Position numbers and translations under genes: made by a program. Under the pieces are notes generated by a model, which was given only the letters and a program-made list of their open reading frames with translations, ran no database searches and was not told the DNA's origin. Shown here piece after piece: positions 8,221-19,094 of a DNA stretch of 61,481 nucleotides (the first letter of the stretch is position 1; every line of letters begins with the position of its first letter). Source of the DNA: Allomyces macrogynus ATCC 38327 (Eukaryota > Blastocladiomycota > Blastocladiomycetes > Blastocladiales > Blastocladiaceae); contig GG745331.1 in the NCBI GenBank assembly GCA_000151295.1, positions 898,973-960,453 on the forward strand, given 5' to 3'.

Positions 8221-11200
8221 ATGCACGACGCCGATGATGCCACCATTGCGCTCAGCGTGCCCGGAACACGCACCGATTCGGCCTCGCCACCGCCGTCTCC
8301 GCAGCAAGCACCGATATGGACAGCAGGCGTGACAGCTACACTATCGGCGTTGGCGCTGATCCTTGCCACAATCGCACACAGCTTGTTCGTGGTGTTTTCA
8401 TTTTTTGGTGCGCAAGATGTCGACGTTGCACGCGTGCTCACGCGTCTTGGGCGCCTCGTAGCTTGACCGAATCAGTACTTTCCGGCGCAACCGCTCAACA
8501 ACATCATTTTCCACCGGATTGGGCGCGCTCGGCGGCCGTGATTGCGCTCATCAACGTCGCAGTACCAGCCGGCGTCGTGGCCATCTGCCGTGCTGCGACA
8601 CCCGCTTGGCGACGCGCATGGCTGCCCTGGACGCAGGTTCTCGGCCTCGGTACCGGTCTTGCCGTTTGCGCGGTCGCGTGCGCGGTCGCCGCGGCACTCG
8701 TTCCGCTTAATGTTGTCCTTGCGCTTCTGGTACGTGGACTTTCTGTTTGGATGCTTCAATTCGTTCTCTGCTGACTTGACGTCCAGCTACTCGTCGCGCA
8801 TTCTCGAGACTGTGATTTGGACGCAGCGCGGCTCGTTCCCACCGTTCGTGGCGCGGCGCGGCTTCGTTGGTGGACTCGAGCAGCTCTGTTTCTGGCCGTG
8901 ATCGTGTGCGTAGCTTTTTGGACTCGGCACCGCTCCCACGCGCTCGAATCCCGCTGATACCACTTTTCTCCTGGACTTTTCAGCTTTCTTGCCGTCGCGT
9001 GGCCCATCACCGACCCGACCCTCGCCACGACGGCCCTGACCGTCATCTGTGTCGTCGGGTTCTGGATCAGCACCAAGGCCTCGACAATCGTGCACGGTCG
9101 CGACCAGACCGACTTGCCATTTGACGCGGTCTCGCCGCGTTCGACGATCATCCAGCACCCGCTCGTCTTCGCGGCCTTCCCGACGCTGATCGTGGCACCG
9201 GTTGCTGGACTTCCGGCGCGCGCGCCCTACAGCGCCCATGTGCTTCTTCTCGTGTCGGCTGCCTTCTTTGCCACACTTGCCACCGGAACCCTCTACGCGA
9301 CGGGCGGGGCCGTGCGCGCCGTCGTCATCCTGGCCCTCGGCATTTCAACCGTGGCCGTCGCGGCCGTGACCGCCGTCGCTGGCGAATGGCCATCGGTCGC
9401 ACTGATGGGACTTATTATTGGCTCGGCGCTCGTCTTGCTTGCATCCATTGCCGCAGCGATCCGGTCGGCGCGCGCTGCTGTCGTGGCGGTCGAGTATCAG
9501 GCGGTGCCACCCCCGGGCGTGACGAACGACGTGCTTGTCGCGAGCAAAGTCGAGCTCGAATGTGGCGCGACCCGCGCTCCGAGCATGATCGCAGCCCTTG
9601 TCTGTTTCTTTGCCGGCCTGGTCCTCGTTGCGGGTACCGCGCTCATGCTGCACGACGGATTGCGCACCAAGTTGGCGCGCGGAATGACCAACGTGCGGCA
9701 GCAACCGCTGTTCAGCACGCAAGGTACAATCCGCGGGCTCGATCCGTGCGCGAACACGCGGTTCGAGCGCAAGGAACCGCACCCGAGCACCAACACGACG
9801 GCGCTCGTCACGGGCGGTGCCGGGTTCATTGGGTCGCATCTTGTCGAGCGGCTCCTCTCGCTCGGGTACCGCGTGCGCATTCTCGATAACTTGGCCACGG
9901 GCTACGTTCACAATATTGCACACCTGATCACGCACCCGGCCGTCGAGTTCATTTACGGCGACATCATGGACCCGACGACCGTCTTGGTGGCGGTCAAGGG
10001 CGTTGACTACGTCTACCACTTGGCCGCCATGTCCAAGGTCGCGCCGAGCATGAAGGACCCGGCCATGGCCAAGTTTTGTCTCGACACGAACGTCGCCGGG
10101 ACGGTCAACGTGCTCAACGCGTCGCGGATCGCTGGCGTCAAAAAGGTGGTCTACGCGGCGTCGTCCACATATTACGGCAACGGCAACGTGCCGATGAACG
10201 AAGCCGACGCGCCCAACCTGCTCACGCCGTACGCGGCGACGAAATACGAGGGCGAGATTCAAATGGATCTCTACGACCGAATTTTCAATTTTCCGACCAT
10301 TTCCGTGCGGTTTTTCATGGTTTATGGCCCGCGGCAGCCGACGACGGGCGCCTACGCAATTGTCACGGGCGTGTTTCTCAAGAAATGGATGGACGGCGAG
10401 CCGCTGCCAATCGAGGGCGACGGATCGCACTACCGTGATTTTATTCACGCGCGCGATATTGCCAATGCATTGATTCTCGCGCAGCAGTCGCCGCACCGCG
10501 GGACGGTCGTGAACGCCGGAACCGGGATCGGGCATTCGGTGAAGGACGTGGCCGACTTGATCTCGCCCGACCAGGTGCACGTCGCTGAGCGCAAGAATGA
10601 TCTCGTCGGCACGCTCGCCAATACGTGCAAGGCCAAAAAGATGCTCGGTTTTGAGGCCGACTACGATTTCACGCATGAAATGACCGCCCTGATCGAGGAC
10701 GCGGCCGACCCAGTCGCGCACCTCGCCGCGTCGGACGTGCAGCGCTTAATCGAGGCGCACGCGGCACAACCGTGGCTACTCCCTCCTGGCCTGCTCCGGC
10801 CCAAGTACGCGCCGCTCATCAACGATCTCGCGACGCTCGCCGAGATGCAGGCGCGCGACAAGCAGATTACGGTGATCCCGTACCAGGCCGCCGACCGCCC
10901 GATGCTCGAGAACCTGATTTACTCGCTCGTCAAGTATGGCCAGACGCGGCATTTGCTCGTGGCGGCAATCGACGAGGCATCGCTAGCCAGCTGCCTCGCC
11001 ATGAACTTGCCGTGCTTCAACGCGACGGCCAACTCGCCGTCAACGTTCTCGGGCGAAGTGCGAGAGGGGGAGGGGGACGGGTCGGCGCGGAATTCCTGGA
11101 TCAAGCCGCGCGTCGTCGACGCCCTGTTGCGGCTCGGGTTCACAGTGCACCTGTCCGCCACGGAGACCGCGTACGTGCGCAACGTGTGGGCGACCTATAT

Positions 11201-11783
11201 GCCGTGGCTCGACGAGATCGACGCCGATCTCGCCGCCACCTACGAGTCAGCGTCGCTCATCAACACAGGCAACTACATTGCCCGCCCAACACTCACCATG
11301 CTCAACTTCTTCCGCGAGTACCTGGCGATCGGCGACCGCAACCCAACGATCCCGGAGCAGACTGCATTTGGCACGGCGCTGCGCGCGCACGGCGGCCTGT
11401 GCCAGACGCGCGAAGCATGTGCGGCACTCAAGCAAGCCGGCAAGTTGGCGTTGCGCGACTACTCGTCGGCGTTTGGCCGCGCGACGTCGTGTTCGCCCGA
11501 CGTGCTCGACGTGTGCGCGCGGCACGTGCTCTACGTGCGCCCGAATTGTATCGCCGGGCGAGAGGCCAAGAAACGGACACTGGTCCAGCTCAAGGTCTGG
11601 TTCATGCGGGAAGTGTGTCCGGCAGGTGCCGGTGAGGACCCGGAGTTGCACAAGGGCGAGTGTATGGGCGTGCCGTCGGGCTTGGTGAGCAAGCACAGCG
11701 TCTTGCCAGAGCCCGCGTCCCCGGCCGAAGAGCGCGAGTGTTTTGGGACGGTGGCGCAGTTGACGGCCGAAGAGCCGATTTGA
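8221..11783 (+). CDS. Multipass membrane - UDP-sugar epimerase - nucleotide-sugar transferase fusion protein
   Basis: From about 9000 to 11783 one uninterrupted frame encodes, in order: several hydrophobic helices; an extended-SDR epimerase with TGGAGFIGSH (NAD loop), SSTYYGN, and the catalytic YAATK (Y-x3-K), plus family blocks MVYGPRQPTTGAYA and HYRDFIHARDIANAL of UDP-glucose/glucuronate 4-epimerases; and a transferase domain of the Nucleotid_trans type (PF03407-like: PMLENLIYSLVKYG, WIKPRVVDALLRLGF, NTGNYIARPTLTMLNFFREY, PEQTAFGTAL). Upstream, an ATG at 8221 and a 68-bp intron (8408-8475) add two to three more helices, but the exon structure from 8600 to 9000 is ambiguous, with hydrophobic coding in two frames. 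Helix count is about 8-9. Alternative: a type II protein starting at ATG 9585, whose first 20 residues form a classic signal anchor. Epimerase and transferase identities are firm; start is not. Confidence 0.75.
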
Positions 11784-12152
11784 TGTTGCGCACCACGACA
11801 ACGTTGTTGGGCACGGCGCCATGGACATGTTTTGTTTTGGGGTCGAAATAGCCAACATGTTTTTGCTTGGTTGCCGACGTTTGATGGGTGCTCTGGTGAT
11901 CGCAAGCCTGATCTCGCAGTCCTGGTGCCTGGCCAGTGCAACTGCTCCTCGTCTTTGTTTGTCCCGGTCAGCAAACAAGGAATTACCATGGTGCAGACAC
12001 TAGTAATGTATATACGTATAAACCAACGCAAAGGCGCTCAACCGGCGCGCAACACAGCAAACCAACGACAAAAAGCACAAACCAAACGCGTTCCGTCCTC
12101 TCTCGGCTGGCCCCGCGGGCCCTTCTCTCGTTTCACCATCCACACACACCAC
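11784..12152. other. Convergent intergenic region
   Basis: About 370 bp between the 3' ends of the fusion protein (plus) and glycine decarboxylase (minus). It is somewhat AT-richer than the genes and includes a TAATGTATATACGTATAAACC stretch near 12005. No gene seen. Confidence 0.4.
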
Positions 12153-14741
12153 TTACGCCTCGGCCATCTCCTCGACTGACGGGCACGTGCACACGAGGTG
12201 CTTGTCACCAAACGCGTCGTCGACACGCGCAACCGTCGGCCAGAACTTGCGCTCGCGCAGCCCCGCGACCGGGAACGCAGCCTCCGTCCGAGTGTACGGC
12301 CGGTCCCACTTATCCGCGAGCACGACCGACGCCGGGTGAGGTGCGTTCACGAGCGGGTTGTTCTCCTTGGGCCAGGCACCGGACTCAATCTTACGAATCT
12401 CCTCGCGAATGGCCAGCATCGCGTCGGCAAACCGGTCGAGTTCGGCGAGCGACTCGGACTCGGTCGGCTCAATCATGAGCGTGTTGGCGACGGGCCACGA
12501 CATGGTCGGCGAGTGGAACCCGTAGTCGTGCAGACGCTTAGCGATATCAACGGCCTCGATCCCGACGGCCGAGAACGGGCGCGCGTCGACAATAAATTCG
12601 TGCGCGCACATGCCGGCCTCGTTCGCGTAGAGCACCTTGTAGGCGCCCTCGAGACGTGCCTTCAGGTAATTGGCGTTCAGGATCGCCATGGCCGTCGCAC
12701 TGCGCAGACCCGACGCGCCCATCAGCTTGATGTACGCCCACGAAATGGGCAGGATGCTGGCCGACCCGTAAGGGGCCGCGGCGACGGGACCCATGGCCTG
12801 CGACGTCGAGATGTCGGGGCGCAGCGGGTGGCCGGGCAGGTACGGCGCGAGGTGCGCCGCGACACCGATCGGCCCAACACCGGGACCGCCACCGCCGTGC
12901 GGGATACAGAACGTCTTGTGCAGGTTCAAGTGGCACACGTCGGCGCCGTAGTCGCCCGGGCGGCAAACACCAATCTGCGCGTTCAAGTTGGCGCCGTCGA
13001 GGTAGACCTGCCCGCCATTCGCGTGCACAATCTCGCACACCTGCTTGATCCCGTCCTCAAAGACGCCAAACGTCGACGGGTACGTGACCATGATACAGGC
13101 CAGTTCCTTGGCGTGCTTCTCGGCCTTGGCCTTGAGGTCGGCCAAGTCGAGGTTACCCTTGGCGTCACAGGCGACGGCAACGACACGCATGCCCGCCATG
13201 GCCGCCGACGCTGGGTTCGTCCCGTGTGCGGAGACTGGGATCAGGCACACGTCGCGGTGCGCCTCGCCGTTCGCCGCATGGTGCGCGCGAATCACGCGCA
13301 GCCCCGCGTACTCGCCCTGAGCGCCCGAGTTGGGCTGCAGCGAGACGCGCGCAAAGCCCGTGCATTCGGCGAGCGCGTACTCGAGCTCCTGAATCAGCGT
13401 CGCGTAACCCTGCGCCTGGTGCGCCGGCGCAAACGGATGCACGTTGCCAAACTCGGGCCAGGTGACGGGGATCATTTCGACGGTCGCGTTGAGCTTCATC
13501 GTGCACGACCCGAGCGGGATCATGGCATTGCACAGCGACAGGTCCTTGGACTCGAGGTGGCGAATGTACCGCAGCATTTCCGTCTCCGAGTGGTACGTGT
13601 TGAAGACAGGGTGCGTGAGGATCGCCGAGGTGCGCACAAGACCAGCGGGGAGGGCCGAGAGCGTCGCGGCCTCGGCAGCGGCCGTCGAGAGCTCGGCACG
13701 ACCCGCACCCGACGCACCCGTCGTCGACGCGAGGTACTGCGCCTGCGGCGTGGCCTGCGCAAACACGTCAATCAACTGGACCAAGTCCTCGTGCGTCGTC
13801 GTCTCGTCAAGCGACACGCCCACCTGCGTCGCCGACCTCACGCACAGGTTGATCCCGTTCTCTTCGGCGAGCGCGACCAGCGGCTTGACGCCCGACGGGA
13901 CCGTGACCGTGATCGTATCAAAGAAGTGCTTCGAGTCGACCTGGTGCCCCTGCGCCGTCAGCGCGCGGGCCAGCGCGACCGTCATCGCATGCACTTGCTT
14001 GGCAATCGCCTTGAGCCCTTCGGGGCCGTGGTAGACGGCGTACATTGCGGCCATGTTCGCGAGCAGGGCCTGCGCCGTGCAAATGTTGGACGTGGCCTTT
14101 TCACGACGAATGTGCTGCTCGCGCGTTTGCAGCGCGAGACGGTAGGCCTTGCGGCCCTGCGCGTCGCGCGTGACACCGACGAGACGGCCGGGCATCCGGC
14201 GCTTGTGTGCGTCACCGCACGCAAAAAAGGCCGCGTGCGGACCACCGTACCCGAGCGGGACACCGAACCGCTGCGCCGAGCCAAAGGCAATATCGGCACC
14301 CCATTCGCCGGGCGGCGTCAGGAGCGTCAGCGCCAAGAGATCGGTCGCGCAGCAGACTTGCGCCTTGTGCGCGTGCAGCTTGGCCGTGAACGCCTTGAGG
14401 TCGTGAATCGACCCGTCGGCGGCGGGGTACTGCACAAGCGCGCCCATCAGGTCGTCCTTGATCGCGTCAATGTCGAACGTCTGGTAGTCGCCCACGACGA
14501 CCTTGATGCCAAACCCTTCGGCGCGCGTCTGCAGCACGGCGAGCGTCTGCGGGAAGACGTTGGCATCGACAAAGAACGTGTTCTTGGCGCGCTTGGCGGC
14601 CGACCAGCACATGAGCATGGCCTCGGCCGCAGCGGTCCCCTCATCGAGCAACGACGCGTTGGCGACCGGCAGACCCGTCAGGTCCGTGACCATGGTCTGG
14701 TAGTTGAGCAGCGACTCGAGCCGTCCCTGCGAGATTTCCGG

Positions 14742-14793
<52 letters not shown>

Positions 14794-15179
14794 AGGATCA
14801 CGGCCGGGACCGTGGTGCCATAGTACCCTTGGCCAATGTAGTTTTTCATGAGCTTGTTCTTGCTGGCAATCTGCTTGAGGTCACGCAGCAGCTCGGCCTC
14901 GGCGCGCGGCTCGCCGAGCGCCAGCGGCGCGTCGCGGCGAATCGATGCGGGCACGGCGCGCGCAATCAGGTCGTCGACCGTCTTGCACCCGACTTGCTCG
15001 AGCATACCGGCGAGCTGCGCCTCACGAGGACCGTTGTGGCGGCGCGCAAACGTGTCGAGCGGCTGGAACGTGGCAAGCGACGCGCGCACGGCCGTGGAGC
15101 GGACGGGGGTCGCGCGACGCATGCCGGCGCGCATGGCGGCGGCCGTGGCGCGGCGGACGGCAGAGGTCGTCGCAAACAT
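12153..15179 (-). CDS. GCV2: Glycine dehydrogenase (decarboxylating), mitochondrial P-protein
   Basis: Intronless, 1008 aa, the usual length for eukaryotic P-proteins. It is the PLP enzyme of the mitochondrial glycine cleavage complex: it decarboxylates glycine and passes the aminomethyl group to the lipoyl H-protein. Residues 1-45 are an Arg/Ala-rich, acid-free presequence ([19 protein letters not shown]) typical of matrix import. The N-terminal half has PARRHNGP-like and [10 protein letters not shown] and [19 protein letters not shown] blocks. The C-terminal half has the PLP-binding lysine in [18 protein letters not shown] near residue 750 and [16 protein letters not shown] sequence ([11 protein letters not shown]). 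No key residue is missing. The H-, T- and L-protein genes are not in this window. It is divergent from the sirtuin. A long antisense frame over this gene is a codon-bias shadow. Confidence 0.97.
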
Positions 15180-16130
15180 GGTGGAGGTCGAAGGGTGGGT
15201 GGGGTGTTGACTGCGTGATCATGAACGGCAGACCGTTAGATGCCGCTTTGATGGGCCATCAACCTGAGTGTCAAACCGACGTACAGACGGACGAGCTCAA
15301 AGAGAGGAAGCGATGGGCGCGGCCAGGATCGAGAACCGTCGCAAAGAGTGGAAGTGGGCGGCAGCAATCGATGCAGCAGGCGCTCCTCGAGCGACAGAAG
15401 GAGATGGGGGAGTCGAAGGCGTCGGCGACCAAAATACACGTCGGGCTCGTCGCTGACGGAACGTTGAGAGCTCGGCCGCGAGAGAAGAAACGAGAGCGGT
15501 GAGGAGCTCTTCGAACAAGGAGCAAGCCGGCCGGCCGAAAAGGAGGAGGATTGGGGCAGCGGAAAGTCCGAGAGCGGGAGCGAAAGGGATCAGCTGCCGG
15601 CCAGCGCGATTGCGAGCAGGAACAACTGCAAGGATCAAGGCACCCCGCAAGCGAAGTCCACCGCGGCAACGGTCGAATTAATTGGGTGATATGATGGCCA
15701 GCGTGGGCGGCGTCGGAGCGAGTCGGGCGCGTGTTGCCCGCGGTGGCCACGGCGGCAACTCTGCAAGGCGCACGTGAGCGCGTCGCGACAACGGCAGCGG
15801 GCGCCGGGTGATCCGCTGCGCCGTAACGTCAAACGTTGCACCCTGTTCGCCACGAGCTTGTTTCAGCTGGCCCAAGAAAGGTGCGGGAGATCGGCTGGAA
15901 AGCACGCTGGACGGCCATGTCAGATCTTTCACGACCGCATGGCTGGCGCGAGACAGGCCGCGAGACAATCTGCCCCCACCTTGGCGTCGCTCCCGGTTAT
16001 GTCGAGGCGGCCGACGCTCTCGACGCTTGCTGCCGCCAAGTCCAACCCAAGCCAACCCAAGCGCACGACTTGCCGACGCTCCAACTTGCCAAGCGACAAC
16101 AGAGCGGCCCCACCCAGCCCACCTGCCACC
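15180..16130. other. Divergent intergenic region
   Basis: About 950 bp between glycine decarboxylase (minus) and the sirtuin (plus), likely carrying both promoters. Repeated CCAACCCAAGCC-like units occur at about 16041-16056. Open frames here are unsupported by composition or domains. Confidence 0.4.
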
Positions 16131-17896
16131 ATGGCCCCACAAACTCGTCGCCAGGCCGCCGCTGCCGCAGCTGCGACCGCCACCGGCCAGCTCCATCCAG
16201 CGCCAGCGCCGGCTCCCAAGGCCACAAACGCTAACAAAATGCCTGCGCCGACCACGCCGACCAAGTCCACCTCCAAGACCTTCGAGCCCGCGCCCACTAC
16301 CGCAAACCCCGCGGCCACAAGCGCGACCACAACGTCCAAGTCGACGACCCGGGACTCGTGGTGGACCCGGCCGGCTCACCCGCTCGCCGCGCTCCCGCGC
16401 GACGTGGCCGACCGCGTTCTCGCCATGGCCCCCGTCCTGCACCGTGCCAAGCGCATCGTCGTCGTAGCCGGCGCCGGCATTTCCGTCTCGGCGGGCATTC
16501 CCGTGCGCCTTCCCGACCCCAACCCCTGGCTCACTTCCCAGCACTGACCCCACGCACCGTGATGCCAGGACTTCCGCTCGCCCGACGGCATGTACGCCCT
16601 CGCCAAACACCGCCCCGGCGGCGCGCGCTTATCGCGCGGGCAAGACTGGTTCGACGCGGGCGTCTTCCGCACCGAGGCGACGACGCGGCTCTTCTACTCG
16701 CTCATGGGGTCGATGCGCGCCGCGGCCCTCGCCGCGTCACCGACGCCCACACATGAATGGCTGGCCGCGCTCGAATCGCGCGGGTCCCTCCTGCGGTGCT
16801 ACTCGCAAAACATTGACGACCTCGAGCCGCGCGCCGGGCTCGCGGCCGACTCGCTCGTGCAGGTGCACGGCACGCTGTCGCGCGTGCGGTGTGTTGTGTG
16901 TCACCGGACGGCGCCGCACTCGGACGAGGTCGCGACCGAGTTTCAGCAGGGGAATGCGCCGCCGTGTGTCGCGTGTGAGACTGAGGCGGAGGCGCGGGAG
17001 AAGGCGGGGAAACGGGCGCGCGCGATCGGGGTGGTGAGGCCCGACGTGGTGCTCTATAATGAGACGCATCCGGCCGGGGACGAGATTGCTGAACGTGTCG
17101 CGGCCGACGCGAATCGACGTCCGGACGTGCTGATTGTCATGGGCACGTCGCTCGCAGTGCCCGGGATCAAGCACTTGGTGCGCGATATGGCTGCGGCCGT
17201 GCGCGAAGATGCGCCGAGGAAGGGAAAGCGCGCGCGTCGGGAAACAAGTGAGGAGAGCGACGTGTTTGTGGACGTGACCAACATCGACACCACGGCCGGC
17301 ACGGGTCGGAGGCGAAAAGTGGCCGGGCGTGGCGGTAGCGCACCGACGCACGTCGTTGACGATGACGACGATTTCGAGCTGGCGACCCGCAATGGTCATG
17401 TTATTCTGGTCAACCGCACGACGCTGGCGGCCAAGGAGTGGGAGGGTGTCTTTGATACGGTCATTACCGCCGACGCCGACACGGTCGTGGAGGGCTGGAA
17501 TCACGAGTTTGCGCGTCTCGATGCCTTGGCCGCACAGCGTCGTGCCAAGCGTGCAGCAGCGGCGGCACGCAAGGCCGAGCGCGACCGCGGCCAGTCGAAG
17601 CTCATGTTCCCGGTTGTCAAGAACCGGCCCACCGTTGCTGGTACGTTGCGTTTGAGGCCCACAGTTCCATGCTTTTGAAAACCTGATACCGACCTTCTCC
17701 TCGTTCGACAGCACTGGCCGCGATCAAGGCTGGACAAGCACCATTGTCGCCGCCGCCATCGTCACCGACGTCTCCACGGGTCTTCATCGACGTGATGTCG
17801 TCTTCGCCGCTCCTCGGCGAGGCGCCGTCGCGGCCCGTCTCGCCTCTGTTCATCGACTTGACCCTCTCGTCGTCGCCGTCGCCGTCTCAGAACTGA
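16131..17896 (+). CDS. Hst3/Hst4-like sirtuin (NAD-dependent protein deacetylase), three exons
   Basis: Exons 16131-16502, 16569-17640 and 17712-17896 join to 542 aa. The first intron splits the NAD loop exactly between GAGISVSAGIP and DFRSPDG, and joining restores the canonical sirtuin motif. Other hallmarks are YSQNIDDLEPRAGL, the catalytic His in VQVHGTL, a Cys4 zinc site (CVVC...CVAC), RPDVVLYNETHP and MGTSLAVPGIKHLV. The last two, with the VILVNRTT block, point to the fungal Hst3/Hst4 group, whose known targets include histone H3 acetylated in the core domain. The N-terminal 100 residues are Ala/Thr/Pro-rich and disordered. An insertion between the Rossmann blocks is acidic and Lys/Arg-rich. 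The C-terminal exon carries FIDVMSSS and FIDLTLSSS, which resemble SUMO-interacting motifs. Family assignment is firm; subgroup is probable. Confidence 0.9.
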
Positions 17897-19094
17897 TTGC
17901 TTTGATTCTATTGGCCATTTTTGTTGTGATTCCTCGGGCCCAATTGGTCTTGTCTGTTTCGTTTCGGCCGCGCTTCGCCCTGCGCGGCCATCTTTATTGG
18001 AGTGTTCCTTTCTTGTGCCTCTCGCCTCGCCTTGGTTGAAAGAGAAAGAAGAATGAAATCGTTTCTGCTGGATATTTGATTTGACTCAGGGCTTGGTTAA
18101 GGTCGAAGGTGAACCGTTGGACACGAGAGCACCAATCATCCATTCCATCAGACTTTTTCAGAACTTGCGCTCCTCACCCGCGCCTTGCCAACGGCGACGA
18201 ATACGTCGTCGGCGCCGCCCCAAACAACCGCCGTGCCGTCGGCGGCGCCGGGACGGGCCGATCACGCGTGATCCGCATTTGCTGAATACTGCGCGACAGG
18301 GCCGCCTCGGTGATCTCCACCACCCGGTTCCGCGGGGTTGCCGGCGCCGCCCCGGCCGTGCGCATGCGCCGCAGGCATTGATCCTGGATCAGAATGCCAC
18401 GCTGTTGCTGGAAGTGGCCGCGGGAATATTTGCAAGGTGGACGACTGTGCATGTCGCCGTGATCATCCAACGACACCGACCGACGAGACGGTCTGCCGTT
18501 CGGTGCGCCCACGGTTGTGCAGTGATCCGGTCTTGGATCTCCGAGGTGGCGTTTGGCGAGCCTGTCGTGCGCATGAGACGGACGGCACGGACTTTGGTAC
18601 GGAACCTTCGAGGCTTCCAAAGTGGGCGTTCTGCGGCTTCCCTGACGCCCATGGCGAATGGAGGGTTGTTTCAGATCAGATGGTGTGATCCAATCCAGTG
18701 TCTTCCAGAAGGGTACGTGCTTTGCGTGCATGATGTTGACGCACTCGCAGGAGCGCCACCACCCAGGTGCAATGGCAAAACCAACCGGACCGGTGCGATC
18801 ATCATCATCTTCTTCGTCTTCAGTTCGCCAACAGGCGGCCTCGATCACGTCGGGCAACCGCCACACGCAGCGCGTTCTGGTCCGCCCTCGGCCCTGCAAA
18901 GGACTCTCGACGACCGACCGACAACACGCACCGCGCGACCCGCTGGACCGGTCGGTCATTTCGACGCCGACGTTTCTGTCCACTGGGCAGAGCCTGGCGC
19001 GCTCACAACCAAGTTCGCGCCGACCCGCCCGCACGCGCGCCCGCCCGGCTCTCCGAGCTCCTGCTCCAACACGGTTATTTTCATCAACACCGCC
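17897..19094. other. Intergenic region with no supported gene
   Basis: About 1.2 kb between the sirtuin and the next plus-strand gene. Long frames on both strands (about 18174-19334) lack domains and run into the next gene's first exon antisense. The first 200 bp are T-rich and probably 3' UTR. No repeat stands out. Confidence 0.4.

Noticed and set aside
12198..15218. A roughly 1000-codon open frame antisense to the glycine decarboxylase gene
   Set aside because: It mirrors the whole P-protein gene, is Arg/Val/Asp-rich with no domain, and arises because strong G/C third-position bias suppresses stops on the opposite strand.
15678..16610. A 310-codon minus-strand frame rich in Gly/Arg/Val
   Set aside because: It is antisense to the disordered N terminus of the sirtuin and to its promoter, with no motif.
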